A stretch of DNA of 64,000 nt from Symbiodinium natans (GCA_905221605.1 CAJNDS010002394.1:64001-128000), one strand, 5' to 3'; counted from the first letter of the stretch, positions 39,339 to 48,914 are shown. Notes: a model not told the origin generated them from the letters alone. Numbers and translations: made by a program.

Positions 39339-39732
39339 GCTTTAGGGGTTTAGAGTTTTAGAGGTTTAGGGGTTTAGAGTTTTAGGGTTTTAGGGTTTTA
39401 GGGGTTTAGGGGTTTAGGGTTTTAGGGGTTCTAGGGTTTTAGGGCTTTAGGGTTTAGGGTTTGGCGTTTGGGGGTCTAGGGGTTGCGGGGTTTTGGGGTT
39501 TAGGGCCAGGGCATTAGGGTGTTAGGGTTTTAGGGGTTGAGAGTTTAGGGCCAGGGCTTTAGGGTTTTAGGGTTGTGGGGTGGCCGAGGCTGAAGGCTTA
39601 GGGTTTTTGGGCTTTGGAGGTGTCGACTTTAGGGCTTCAGGGTTTTGAGTTTGGGCTTTTAGGGCTTTTAGTTTGGGGGTCTGCGGGTTGCAGGTTTTTA
39701 GGTTTTGAGGTCGTAGGGTGTAGGGTCTAGGG

Positions 39733-40325
39733 TTGGTTGAGTGTCTGTGTCTGTCTCCGTCCCTGTCTCTGTCTCTGTCTCTGTGTGTGTGTGTGTCTCT
39801 GCATCTGCATCTGCGTGTGTGTCTGTGCGTGTGTGTCTGTGCGTGTGTCTGTGGGTGTGTGTCTGTGCGTGTGTGTCTGTGCGTGCGTGTCTGTGCGTGC
39901 GTGTCTGTGCGTGCGTGCGTGTCTGTGCGTGCGTGCGTGTCTGTGCGTGCGTGCGTGTCTGTGCGTGCGTGCGTGTCTGTGCGTGCCTGTGAGTGCGTGT
40001 CTGTGCGTGTCTGTGCGTGTCTGTGCGTGCGTGCGTGCGTGCGTGCGTGGGTGGGCGTGCGTGGGTGGGTGTGCGTGGGCGTGGGCGTGGGCGTGTGCGT
40101 GTGCGTGTGCGTGTGCGTGTGCGTGTGCGTGTGCGTGTGCGTGTGCGTGTGCGTGTGCGTGTGCGTGTGCGTGTGCGTGTGCCTGTGCGTGTGCGTGTGC
40201 GTGTGCGTGTGCGTGTGCGTGTGCGTGTGCGTGTGCGTGTGCGTGTGCGTGTGCGTGTGCGTGTGCGTGTGCGTGGGGTGTGTGTGTGTGTGTGTGTGGG
40301 TGCGTGTGGGTGTGTGTGTGTGTGT
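39733..40325. repeat. (GT)-rich microsatellite: TCTGTGCGTG and TGCGTG units
   Basis: Alternating purine-pyrimidine for nearly 600 bp, ordered as CTGTCTCTGT, then TCTGTGCGTG decamers, then GTGTGC hexamers. Potential Z-DNA. Frames of 83-271 codons here are repeat artefacts. Confidence 0.95.
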
Positions 40326-40361
40326 TTGCCCAGCGCACGCAGTCGCGAATGCGTTTAGCCG

Positions 40362-40656
40362 TTGACAGGAACTCAACGCCAAATGGGAAGAGAAAAGAGC
40401 GCTGAACGCACTGCCCAGCCACAGTCGGCGAGCTTTCGAACAGGTGGATATCTCAACGTACCGGCGCGAAGAGCGGCACGCCGACGTTTTCCAAGAAGGC
40501 GAGCTGCAACCGATCGACGACTTTCTACTCCGACCTTGCGACCTTCCACTGAGCCATGAGTGTGCAGTGTTTTGTACAGTGCGACCACAGCTTCAGCTGC
40601 AACTATCCATTCTCGGCACCCATGTCTCAGAGTCTCTTTGTGTTTGGAGGAACTGA
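40362..40656 (+). other. coding-like region, frame unresolved
   Basis: Overlapping + frames: 40362-40559 (Arg-rich) and 40444-40656 (reads MDISTYRREERHADVFQEGE..). A 109-codon minus frame (40373-40702) competes. No telomere-like units. Confidence 0.35.
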
Positions 40657-40664
40657 GGATGCAG

Positions 40665-40859
40665 GTTCTGGAGGACGAGGGCGAGCTTGGCGTGGCCATC
40701 ATGACGGGCCACAGGAGGGTTAAGCTGGGAATTCGTCAGGCAGCTGGCAAAGAGAAAGAAGCCCTGAGCTTCAACCCTAACCCTGAGCAGATATTGATGT
40801 GCTGCTTGTCAAAATATGATCATGAATTGTTGTTGAAATTGCTGTTGAATATAATGTAG
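40665..40859 (+). CDS. predicted terminal exon, SAM-domain-like
   Basis: GGATGCAG|G acceptor, VLEDEGELGVAIMTGHRRVK.. LGIRQAAGKEKEAL, then to TAG. ELGV..xGHRxxLxxIR is the signature of the last helices of SAM domains (..eLGi..lGhR.kil.aI). The N-terminal part would be on upstream exons not identified. Confidence 0.5.
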   Translation, partial: VLEDEGELGVAIMTGHRRVKLGIRQAAGKEKEALSFNPNPEQILMCCLSKYDHELLLKLLLNIM

Positions 40860-41265
40860 GATCTTTAAATGGATAGAATGAAGGATTGAATGAAGAAATA
40901 GAATTTGAATCAGAGCATATTGGTGAAGTGTCTGAGACATCAAAAAAATATAAAACCCTAATCCCTGAACCCTGAACCCTGAACCCTAAACCCTAAACCC
41001 TAAACCCTAAACCCTAAACCCTAAACCGTGATCGCAAGCCTTATATAAGCAAGCCTCCAGCCCTTGAGGCCGAAAGCACACACGGATGCGGCCACCTCAA
41101 CCCCCAACCCTTTAAATCCTCAGCCCTGAACCCCAAACCCTAAACCCCAAACCCTAAACCCCAAACCCTAAACCCCAAACCCCAAACCCTAAACCCCAAA
41201 CCCTAATCCCAAACCCTAAACCCTAAACTCCAAACCCTAAACCCTCAACCCTGCGAGGCCCGGAG

Positions 41266-41318
41266 GCCTCCACAAGCTGCATGCCATGGCCAAGAACCAG
41301 GAGGCTTGTTCCTTTAGG
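41266..41318 (+). CDS. predicted internal exon
   Basis: GGCCCGGAG|G acceptor, LHKLHAMAKNQEACSFR, ending AGG|GTTTATAAGGG. Confidence 0.5.
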
Positions 41319-41463
41319 GTTTATAAGGGTTTAGGGTTGAGGGTTTAGGGTTCAGGGTTTAGGGCCTTGGGTCTAGGGTCTAGTGTCTAGGGTCTAGGGT
41401 TTTTAGCGTTTCAGGGTTTAAGAATTTAGAGTGAGTTTAGGGCCTAGGGTGTTAGTGCTCAAG

Positions 41464-41501
41464 GCGTTCAAAGGGGCTTTGCTGGTCCTTCTGGGAGGAG
41501 G
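41464..41501 (+). CDS. predicted small exon
   Basis: GTGCTCAAG|G acceptor, AFKGALLVLLGG, ending GG|GTTTAC. Confidence 0.35.
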
Positions 41502-41720
41502 GTTTACAGTTTGGATTTGGGTTTTGGGGGGTGTTTTTTAGGGTTTGAGGGGTCTAGGGCTTGGGGGGTTCAGGGTGTTCGGGGCTCGTGCTAGGACTTT
41601 TGCGGCGTATTCGGCTTTTGGGGAGACTGGTAGCGGCTTCTCCCGAACCCTAAACCCTACACCCCAAATCCTACACCCTAGGCCCTAAACCCTACAAGGC
41701 TCGGAGGTTCAGGGTTTCAG

Positions 41721-41754
41721 GCTTCTTGTGGAGGATGTGCAACCTGGGGCCCGG
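41721..41754 (+). CDS. predicted small exon
   Basis: GGGTTTCAG|G acceptor, FLWRMCNLGPG, cut by GG|GTTTAGGG. Confidence 0.45.
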
Positions 41755-41821
41755 GTTTAGGGCTTAGAGCTTAGCGTTTAGGGCTTGGGGTCGGTAAGTC
41801 GCAGGCGCCAAGGGATTCAGA

Positions 41822-41945
41822 CTCGTACCCCTAAGGTTGTACCCCTAAAAGTTCCCCTTTTTATACTACGGCGCTTGTATTCCCTTAGGGATCCTTAAGA
41901 AGGACCCCAAAACCCAAGAGCACAACCTTAAGGGTCCAAGGTACA
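41822..41945. mobile_element. MITE-like element, family F
   Basis: TACCCCTAAGGTTGTACCCC at one end and GCACAACCTTAAGGGTCC at the other, partially inverted, with GTTCCCC and AGGGATCC inside. Confidence 0.5.
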
Positions 41946-42212
41946 CAAAACCCCTGGAAGGTAGGGGTTAGGGTAGGGTTTGGGTTGAGGTGTTTGAGGG
42001 TTTGGAGGAGAAGGGTTTGGGGTTTGGGGTTTGGAGTTCAGGGTTTCAGGCTTTTTGGACATATCAGATCCTCAGGCATTGTGACAAGGCTTGTAGTGTG
42101 GGTATTTCCGACATAGGCATACCCATAATTTGCGATTCCGATAGTCCTCTTACGGGAACCCCATAAACGGGCAGCCTGTTTGGAGAAAGCCCTGTATAAA
42201 CCACATCAACAG

Positions 42213-42334
42213 GTTCTACAAGTGTTCGTGTTTGCTTGCACCGTGATTTGCGGGGTTTGGGAAGAAGCTCCAGTACTGGAAGTTGAGAAGGCCTTCACGA
42301 GGCCACCATTTAGGCTCACGAGGCCCCAAGATAG
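42213..42334 (+). CDS. predicted internal exon
   Basis: ACATCAACAG|G acceptor, 40 codons VLQVFVFACTVICGVWEEAP.. VLEVEKAFTRPPFRLTRPQD, ending AG|GTACTGG. Hydrophobic start then charged. One of the longer clean exons. Unrecognised. Confidence 0.6.
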
Positions 42335-42442
42335 GTACTGGCTGGGGGTTTAGGTTTTAGGGTTTGGGGTTTAGGGTTTAGGGTTTAGGGTTGAGTCCCG
42401 AAAACCCTAAAACCTAAACCCTGCGCCCTTTTGGCCTGTAAG

Positions 42443-42537
42443 CCGTACTTGGGACCGTGAGCGAAAGGCGTGACGCGCACGCTAATGCCTGGATGGCCGC
42501 ATGTAAATGTCCATCGGTCCATCAGGGCGCACCCTAA
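42443..42537 (+). CDS. predicted terminal exon
   Basis: GCCTGTAAG| acceptor, VLGTVSERRDAHANAWMAAC.. KCPSVHQGAP then TAA, or donor GTCCAT at 42517. Confidence 0.45.
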
Positions 42538-42679
42538 GCTCCAAACTCCAAACAGGGTTTAGGGTTTAGGGTTTAGGGTTTAGGGTTTAGGGTTTAGGGT
42601 TTAGGGTTTAGGGTTTAGGGTGCCCCTAAACCCCAAAACCCTTGACCCCGAACCCTAGCATGCCAAAGCTCCCTGACAG

Positions 42680-42934
42680 GGCCGGGATCTCGACTTGGAG
42701 GAGGATGTGGAAAGCCTGAACGTGCGCCGGCTTAAGGCGCGTAGGGTTTAGGGTTTAGGGTTTAGGGTTTAGGGTTTAGGGTTCAGGGTTCAGGGTTCAG
42801 GGTTTTGGGTCTTGGGCTGAGGGTTCAGGGTCTAGGGTCTTACCCGGAACCTGCGTCGGCTTAAGGTGGGCTTTGGGTGGGCGGAGGGTGCCCCCTTTGA
42901 GCTGACAATCTCAGCCTCCCTAAGTGCTTGCTAA
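42680..42934 (+). CDS. two-exon model around a repeat intron with edge duplication
   Basis: Exon 42680-42736 after CTGACAG|G: GRDLDLEEDVESLNVRRLK. Exon 42866-42934: VGFGWAEGAPFELTISASLS.. then TAA. The intron 42737-42865 (129 nt; GC donor GCGCGT, acceptor TTAAG) is TTTAGGG repeat. GAACGTGCGCCGGCTTAAGG (42718) recurs as GAACCTGCGTCGGCTTAAGG (42847). Confidence 0.6.
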
Positions 42935-42944
42935 AACTTCAGAG

Positions 42945-43014
42945 GATGCCTTTGTGTTGTTTGCCCATATTTGTCAGAGGGCTTCTATAAGTGCCCAGAA
43001 GCTGCTTACGAAGG
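42945..43014 (+). CDS. predicted internal exon, two frames
   Basis: ACTTCAGAG|G acceptor, G|GTTTATAGGG donor. One frame reads DAFVLFAHICQRASISAQKL, another CLCVVCPYLSEGFYKCPEAA. It lies 10 bp after the TAA at 42934, so one of the two neighbours must be modelled differently. Confidence 0.45.
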
Positions 43015-43102
43015 GTTTATAGGGCTTATAGGGTTTATAGGGTTTGTAGGGTTTTAAGGTTTCAAGGTTTAGGGTAGAGTTTCCCCTCCAATCTCCAAGC
43101 AG

Positions 43103-43189
43103 GTTCCCATCATTCCCGACGCGGGACGCTCGGGCGATGGCTACCTCGCGCTGCGTTCTGAGCTGTCCCTCCATGGGGGCTGTGGGGGG
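43103..43189 (+). CDS. predicted internal exon
   Basis: TCCAAGCAG|G acceptor, VPIIPDAGRSGDGYLALRSE.. LSLHGGCGG, ending G|GTTTGG of a G-rich block. Another open frame reads MATSRCVLSCPSMGAVGG. Confidence 0.5.
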
Positions 43190-43365
43190 GTTTGGGGGCA
43201 TTTGGGCGGTTTGGGGGGGGGGTTTGGGGGGGGGGGTTTTGGGTTTTTTTGGGGGGGGGGGTTTTGGGTTTTCTTGGGGGTTTTTGGGGTTTTGGGCGCT
43301 TCGTGGTTTTGGGGGGGGTTTTGGGGGTTTTGGGGGTTTCGGGGGTTTCGGGGGTTTTGGGTATA
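43190..43365 (+). repeat. G-rich TTTGGGGGG tract
   Basis: Degenerate TTTGGGG/TTTTGGGGG units, strongly G-quadruplex-prone on +. Gly/Phe-rich open frames are artefacts. Confidence 0.8.
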
Positions 43366-43519
43366 ATTAGGTCCGATGTTTAAAGCCTACACCTCACACA
43401 CCTCAAGCGCCACACACCCTGGCAACCCTAAAACCCTAATTGCTCCGACGTCAGCGTGTTGGATTGCGGGCTTTTGGTTTGGCATATAATAAGCTTTGAT
43501 TTTTGGCATGTGATGTTAG

Positions 43520-43550
43520 GTTGAAGTACTATACTGTTTCAGTAGTCAGG
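43520..43550 (+). CDS. predicted small exon
   Basis: GTGATGTTAG|G acceptor, VEVLYCFSSQ, ending G|GTCTATAGGG. Confidence 0.4.
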
Positions 43551-43754
43551 GTCTATAGGGTGCATAGAGTGAAAGGGGGGTTAGGGTAGTTTAGGGCATA
43601 GGGTTTAGGGTAGTTTGGGTATTTCAGGGCGTCAGAGCCTAGACCCTGACCCCCAAACCTTAAACCCTAAACCCTAAACCCTAAACCCTAAACCCTAAAC
43701 CCTGAACCCTAAACCCTAAACCCTAAACCCTAAACCCTAACCCTAAACGCCCAG

Positions 43755-43821
43755 GCGCTCCTTGCATCAGAAGCTGTCTTCCACCAGTGCCGAGGTGAAG
43801 CAACTCGAGGCCGAACTTAGG
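43755..43821 (+). CDS. predicted internal exon, coiled-coil
   Basis: ACGCCCAG|G acceptor, RSLHQKLSSTSAEVKQLEAE.. ending AGG|GTTCGG. Heptad pattern clear. Confidence 0.6.
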
Positions 43822-43941
43822 GTTCGGTGTTTTTGGATGCTAAGGTTTAGGGTTTAGGGTTTAGGGTTTAGGATTTAGGGTTTAGGGTTTAGGGTTTAGG
43901 GTTTAGGGTTTAGGGTTTAGGGTTTAGGGTTTAGGTTTAGG

Positions 43942-44044
43942 TTGGGATGTTCCGCCTTATAATAACAGTCCTTAACAGGCATTATAGCAGGGGGAGTACG
44001 ATAATCCCTATTCAGGACCGTTAGTACAAGGGGGAAAATCCCAA
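43942..44044. mobile_element. MITE-like element, family A
   Basis: TTGGGATGTTCCGCCTTATA..ACAGTCCTTAAC at one end and ACAAGGGGGAAAATCCCAA at the other; near-perfect terminal inverted repeats over about 15 bp. Confidence 0.8.
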
Positions 44045-44171
44045 GTTTAGGTTTCTGGGTTTTAGGAGGAAGTACACTTGTTTTTGCTGTTATGCCCTTA
44101 CGGCCGCTACTCAAAAATAACATGATAACTCCCAAAACCTGTTCCAATTATTTCCCCCGCCCCTCCTACAG

Positions 44172-44245
44172 TACTGTCTGGCGTCATCTCGGAGCGCCAC
44201 TGAATAAACGGCAAGCGCCATTGAGAGGTGCTCTGCGTTTTCTAG
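44172..44245 (+). CDS. predicted internal exon
   Basis: CCGCCCCTCCTACAG| is a textbook acceptor. TVWRHLGAPLNKRQAPLRGA.. LRFL, ending G|GTTTTGTAGG. Confidence 0.55.
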
Positions 44246-44324
44246 GTTTTGTAGGTTTTGGTCTTCATTTGGGGTTTGGACTTTGGAGGTAGGTAGGTAG
44301 AAGGATAATCATAAGTTTATCCAG

Positions 44325-44414
44325 GACGCGCGGATTCTGGTTGAGCGCAGTGTCCAGAACCGATGCATTGCATCGAACCCCAGACTACCCCCCTCCCACG
44401 AAGCTTTTGAATGA
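44325..44414 (+). CDS. predicted terminal exon
   Basis: GTTTATCCAG|G acceptor, DARILVERSVQNRCIASNPR.. LPPSHEAFE then TGA. Good splice site and composition. Confidence 0.55.
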   Translation, partial: DARILVERSVQNRCIASNPRLPPSHEAFE

Positions 44415-44563
44415 AGTGTTTTTGTTGAACACATGTCATGAAGATGAACCCTAAACCCTCAAACGTCTATGCCCCTAAACCCCAAACCTCTCAACCCTAA
44501 ACCCACACAAGCCCTACAAACCCTTAGACTCTTAAACCCCAAGCCCTAGAACCTGGAACCCCA

Positions 44564-44668
44564 CAACCCTAAACCCTAAACCCTAAACCCTAAACCCTAA
44601 ACCCTAAACCCTAAACCCTAAACCCTAAACCCTAAACCCTAAACCCTAAACCCTAAACCCTAAACCCT
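44564..44668 (+). repeat. uniform (CCCTAAA)n block
   Basis: About 15 near-perfect C-strand units at an intron 3' end. Confidence 0.95.
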
Positions 44669-44682
44669 CCCTTCACCCTTAG

Positions 44683-44766
44683 CCTGAGACGCTGCTGCTT
44701 GGAGGCAGCTCACCGCTCGCATACGGCCTACCACTACCACGTGGAGGAGCGAGGGAGGAGGGGAGG
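44683..44766 (+). CDS. predicted internal exon
   Basis: TTCACCCTTAG| acceptor, LRRCCLEAAHRSHTAYHYHV.. EERGRRG, ending GG|GTTTAGGG. Confidence 0.5.
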
Positions 44767-44935
44767 GTTTAGGGTTTAGGGTTTAGGGTTTAGGGTTTAG
44801 GGTTTCGGGTTTAGGGTCTAGGGGTACTAGGGACATTTTAGCCCTCTAGCCTAGAGGGTGCAAGGTTTAAGGCCCCCAACCCTCTGCTTAACCCGAATTC
44901 CCTGAACCCTAGAAGCCAAAAAACCCAAAACTTAG

Positions 44936-44982
44936 CCCCCACCGAAGACTCCCTGCAACAAGTAAACAAGTATGAGGCCGGG
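44936..44982 (+). CDS. predicted internal exon
   Basis: AAAACTTAG| acceptor, PTEDSLQQVNKYEAG, cut at GGG|GTTTAGGG. Confidence 0.5.
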
Positions 44983-45453
44983 GTTTAGGGTTTAGGGTTT
45001 AGGGTGGACCCTAAACCCTAGGCCTTAAACTCTGGACCCTGAAGGTTTCTGAAAGGTGGCAAGCTTCCGTCACTTCACAATCCCCAAGACCCTAAACCCT
45101 AAACCCTAAACCCTAAACCCTAAACCCTAAACCCAGAGCTAAACCCGAAACCCTAAACCCTAAACCCAGAGACCTGAAGTCCTTAAGCCCTTGAAGCCAA
45201 AATCATGGGTTCCCCTACTACCCCCCTTTATACTACCCCCCTTGATACTACCCCCCCCTTAGGTTCCCCCTTAAATAACCTGAATTAGGATGAATTAGGC
45301 TTAATTGTTCCTAAATAGCCTTAATTATGGGGGGATCCCATCCCTGAACCCTAAACCCCTAAACCCCTAAACCCTAAACCCTAAATGGTCTTTGTTATGG
45401 GGGGGGGGGTAGAAGAGAGGGGGGCAAGGGAACCCACTATAACCGAAGCCAAG

Positions 45454-45513
45454 GACATCACCGGCTCACCCTTGCCAGTTGCCCCGGTGCTGTGCGTGTC
45501 GCCAGGCACGAGG
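45454..45513 (+). CDS. predicted internal exon
   Basis: CGAAGCCAAG|G acceptor, DITGSPLPVAPVLCVSPGTR, ending AGG|GTTGGG. Phase 0 to 0. Confidence 0.55.
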
Positions 45514-45640
45514 GTTGGGCGTTCAGGGCTTATGAACTTTAGGGTTTAGGGTTTAAGGGGTTTAGGGTTTAGGGTCTAGCCCCAAGCCCTTATAAACCCT
45601 ATACGCTAACACACTCTCAATAGTGTCGGGTTGCTTCCAG

Positions 45641-45870
45641 TAGCGTGTGCTTGGGCTTCACGGGTAGGAAGCCCCAGCGCGCACCAAAACGACTGGCAAC
45701 CGTGCAGTGACGAGATATGGAGCCAAATGGATCCGGGGGGCACCCTCCGTTTTCGGTTTGCAGTACTAAAAAAAAACGGAGAAATGAAGCCACCATGTCA
45801 CTCATCGTTGTTTTTGCGAGTCTTTAGGCGAGTTTTCAAGTCATATCAACAGATATATCTATATAAATAA
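45641..45870 (+). CDS. predicted long terminal exon
   Basis: GGTTGCTTCCAG| acceptor, open about 76 codons: VACAWASRVGSPSAHQNDWQ.. CSDEIWSQMDPGGTLRFRFA.. FLRVFRRVFKSYQ, ending TAA in an AT-rich tract. Free of telomere-like units. Among the best coding calls. Not recognised. Confidence 0.55.
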
Positions 45871-46077
45871 ATAAATAGATAAGTATATATATATATATCT
45901 ATAGCTGTGCCCAAGACGAACGTAACAAACCCCCCCAGCATACGTTTTGTTGCCCCGTAGATTCCCAGGAGCGTATTGTATTTTAAGGGGGGGGTTGAAA
46001 AGTAGTTGGGGCCGAGTATCTTCAAATGCCCCCCCATTTCGGCCTCGGGATCAGGCTTATTAGGATTCAGATCGCAG

Positions 46078-46134
46078 TTCTTAACGGTTAACGGCAGCCG
46101 ACGTTCAAGCAGAAACCGTCTCCTCGTCTCCTGA
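46078..46134 (+). CDS. predicted terminal exon
   Basis: TTCAGATCGCAG| acceptor, FLTVNGSRRSSRNRLLVS then TGA. Confidence 0.4.
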   Translation, partial: FLTVNGSRRSSRNRLLVS

Positions 46135-46180
46135 TTCCTAAACCCTAAACCCTAAACCCTTAACCCTTAACCCAATCTAG

Positions 46181-46264
46181 TTGGTCCACCATGGCTTTTC
46201 TCAGACTGCGTTCTGCGGCATGTTGACTAGGACCGAGAGTCGGCCCTTATTTCCTTGTTTTAGG
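46181..46264 (+). CDS. predicted internal exon
   Basis: CCAATCTAG| acceptor, LVHHGFSQTAFCGMLTRTES.. RPLFPCFR, ending AGG|GTCTAGG. The only + frame without stops. Confidence 0.5.
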
Positions 46265-46317
46265 GTCTAGGTTCTCTTGCAAGCCCCTGCAAACCAAGAA
46301 GCCCTTTCTATTCCTAG

Positions 46318-46390
46318 GTTACTCTTGGGTCCAGTTGACGAACACCCCGAGCCTGATGTAGCCAGACTGCTGCGTGCAACCAGAGGTTGA
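46318..46390 (+). CDS. predicted terminal exon
   Basis: CTATTCCTAG|G acceptor, LLLGPVDEHPEPDVARLLRA.. TRG and TGA; a GTTGAG donor lies at 46385. Confidence 0.5.
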
Positions 46391-46748
46391 GCCCCGATCG
46401 TTTGGGAAGCTACCCTAAACCGTCAACCCTACACCCTAAACCTACACCGACACCCTGAACCCGAAACCCTGAACCATAAACCCCTCGCTTTGGGAGACCA
46501 TACTACGTAAACCCAAACTCTCCGCCCTGTTTGGGTCTCATTTTGGGCTAGGGCCCAGGGCGCTTTTCCGCCCAAGATCATCGTGCACCCCCATCCCTGA
46601 ACCCGAACACCCTGAACCCCAAACCACGGTTTAGGGTTCAGGGTTAGGGTTTAGGGGTTAGGGTTTAGGGGTTAGGCTTAGGGTTTAGGGTTGAGGCGTG
46701 AGGGTTTAGGGTCTAGGGTTTGCTACCCTCAGTGCCAGCTCCGCGCAG

Positions 46749-46823
46749 GCAGCCGCATGCTCATGGCCTGTGGCGCCATGTCACCGCTGGCGGCCTCAGA
46801 CAAACTGCATCCTTTGGAGAGAG
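46749..46823 (+). CDS. predicted internal exon
   Basis: CTCCGCGCAG|G acceptor, SRMLMACGAMSPLAASDKLH.. PLER, ending G|GTTTAGGG. In a G-to-G interval. Confidence 0.55.
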
Positions 46824-46879
46824 GTTTAGGGTTTAGGGTTTAGGGTTTGGGGTTCAGGGTTTAGGGTTTAGGGTTTAGG

Positions 46880-47330
46880 GCTTCGGTACACCCTTTAAAC
46901 CCCATGCACCCTAGAGACCTCATAAACCCCATATACCCTATAAACCCGATAATCCCTAAAAACTCTATACACCCTCTACACCCTATACACCCTAAACACC
47001 CTAAACACCCTATAAACCTTAGAAAAACCTAAACTGACGGTTTCAAAGCCGGAAAGACAACCTCGGATTCGCAAAGTCACTAAACCCTAAACTTCGAACC
47101 CAATGCCACGATGTACCCCAAAATCCTCCCCCTGCCCCCACCCTACAACCCAGACGCCTGCCAAATCTCCTCAAGCCGTTAGCCACTCCTCCCCCAAACA
47201 TCCAAGCCCAAGCCCCAAAACTCCCCCAAATCCCGAAGCCTCCCCCAAAAAACTCCCCTAAACCTATAAACCCTAAACCCTACACCCTACACCCTAAACC
47301 CTAAACCCTAAACCCTAAACACCCAACCCA
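46880..47330. other. C-strand-rich stretch without clear gene
   Basis: CCCTATAAACC, CACCCTAAA and CCCC-rich derivatives. A short exon candidate PERQPRIRK lies at 47051-47077. Confidence 0.5.
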
Positions 47331-47332
47331 AG

Positions 47333-47416
47333 GAGGCCGCGGTCCTCCCCTGCCAAGCCCGGCGCGGGCGCGAGGCGGCGTGGCTCGGCCACGGAGCGGT
47401 CAAGCACCCCTCGCGC
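47333..47416 (+). CDS. predicted internal exon
   Basis: CCAACCCAAG|G acceptor, 28 codons EAAVLPCQARRGREAAWLGH.. GAVKHPSR, ending at GTAGGGTTTAGGG. Phase 0 to 0, GC-rich. Confidence 0.6.
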
Positions 47417-47599
47417 GTAGGGTTTAGGGTTTAGGGTTTAGGGTTTAGGGTTTAGGGTTTAGGGTTTAGGGTTTAGGGTTTAGGGTTTAGGGTTTCAGGG
47501 AGGTTCGGGGGTATAGGGCTTCGGAGACTTTAGGGTTCAGGGTGTTCGTCAGGAGTGTAGGGTTTAGGGGGCTTCCTCAAGAAGGCCTCAAGACACTTT

Positions 47600-47720
47600 C
47601 GGCGCGCCTGCCGCAAGACGCGAAGGGCGCCTGGCCTGGGGGGGGTGCTCCCGTTGGGCCATAGATGCCGGGGGGCTTGGGGCCCAAAGGCAGCCCCAAT
47701 CAAATCCCTAAACCCTAAAC
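47600..47720. other. coding-like, strand unresolved
   Basis: + reads ASRHFRRACRKTRRAPGLGG.. after CAAGAAG|G; - (47530-47754) reads ALRVLRQARRKCLEAFLRKP. Both open. Confidence 0.3.
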
Positions 47721-47780
47721 CCCAAACCCTAAACCCTAAACCCCAAGCCCCCAAGCCCCCAAAGTAGGTCTAGGAGAGGC

Positions 47781-47865
47781 ATGGCAAAGCCAGCCCCAGC
47801 AACACGCCACTTCCACCTTTCCCGGCTTCCCGAAAAAGCTCGCTGCAGCTCTGCTTTGCTTTGGG
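47781..47865 (+). CDS. predicted first exon
   Basis: ATG, MAKPAPATRHFHLSRLPEKA.. RCSSALLW, ending G|GTTTG. Arg/Ser-rich N-terminus. A single C-to-G interval. Confidence 0.55.
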
Positions 47866-48018
47866 GTTTGTTTTCTTTTTTTGTTTGAGGGTTTAGGCCA
47901 TAAACCTTAAACCCTAAACCCTAAACGCTTTAGACCTTAGGGTTTCCTGAGTTAAGGTTTAGGCTCTGTGGGTTTGGAGGTGTTGGGCTGAGGAATTGAG
48001 GGCTTAGGGTTTTTATAG

Positions 48019-48412
48019 GGGTTTCCGGGGGCTGGGCATTGAGCTTACCAAGAGTAACCTGCATGCCCTTGAGAAAGGGAATCATGTCTTAGTACTTCTG
48101 CGTCGGTATAGCTATGATTCCGAAGTTCCCCAAGCCATTGCACCCCATGTCATGAAACTCTTCGGTAAACAACAAGAAGCAAGGTTTGGGGTTCTGAGGG
48201 CTTTGGCAGAAGGACCTCTAAACCAACAACCCCTTAAATGCCGGGCACATACCAAGACCATATCAATTGTCACCAGGACGATATTGGGGGTAGTAAGATC
48301 CAAGGACCAGGAGGGAAAGAGTTCCCGTCATGATGGTACCGTCTTAACGTTGGCCCTTATCGGTTCCTTACTTTTTTTCTTCTGTCTTAAGCACGACAAA
48401 CAAGACGAGTAG
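48019..48412 (+). CDS. predicted long terminal exon, C-terminal membrane anchor
   Basis: Open from 48008 to TAG at 48410; likely acceptor TTTTATAG|G at 48018. About 125 sense codons: GIELTKSNLHALEKGNHVLV.. VPQAIAPHVMKLFGKQQEAR.. and near the end a hydrophobic LTLALIGSLLFFFCL followed by KHDKQDE, like a tail anchor. It is the longest repeat-free frame in the window and the most likely true coding piece. Family not recognised. Confidence 0.65.
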
Positions 48413-48542
48413 ACACCTAGATATTTGCTGCGGCTCTTTCAACCTTGCATACCAGTATTAATTCAGTATTGTTCGAAGTATAAAAATGAAAAGACAACAT
48501 TAGTAATTTTGTGAGTCTCGTTTGCAATGACAGCTGTTTCAG

Positions 48543-48677
48543 GTACATGGGGGTCTGTGGAAGCTCTCCCACCTTCGCAAATGGCTTCCCCCGCCCTGTG
48601 CACAACGCTTCACAATACTAGTAGCAATCCAATCCGGCGCCCCTTCCGTTTCGCCTTGCCTCATAAGTAGCCCATAG
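48543..48677 (+). CDS. predicted exon
   Basis: GCTGTTTCAG|G acceptor, VHGGLWKLSHLRKWLPPPCA.. QRFTILVAIQSGAPSVSP then TAG. A minus frame (48417-48605) overlaps. Confidence 0.45.
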   Translation, partial: VHGGLWKLSHLRKWLPPPCAQRFTILVAIQSGAPSVSPCLISSP

Positions 48678-48721
48678 AACAATTATGCTTTGTACGTTCC
48701 TTACCCCAGCCCTACTCCAAG

Positions 48722-48775
48722 TACGACTCTGATGTCTACTTGAAGCATATTCGGACCCGAAACCGCCATTTCTGA
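48722..48775 (+). CDS. predicted terminal exon
   Basis: CTACTCCAAG| acceptor, YDSDVYLKHIRTRNRHF then TGA. Confidence 0.45.
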   Translation, partial: YDSDVYLKHIRTRNRHF

Positions 48776-48852
48776 GGGGGTCACGCCAGTTTAGGGATTT
48801 GCGTTTCTGGGCTCAGGGTTTATGGCTGAGGCTTTCGGGTTTAGGGTAACAG

Positions 48853-48914
48853 CAAACGGCACTCTTCGTCACTGCCGCGCTCAGCTGTTCAATCAGAATG
48901 GAAAGGGCCAATAG
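48853..48914 (+). CDS. predicted terminal exon
   Basis: GGTAACAG| acceptor, ANGTLRHCRAQLFNQNGKGQ then TAG. Confidence 0.4.

Noticed and set aside
39567-40422. ORFs of 83-271 codons rich in Cys/Val/His/Thr/Arg
   Set aside because: Six-frame shadow of the (GT)/(GTGC) microsatellite.
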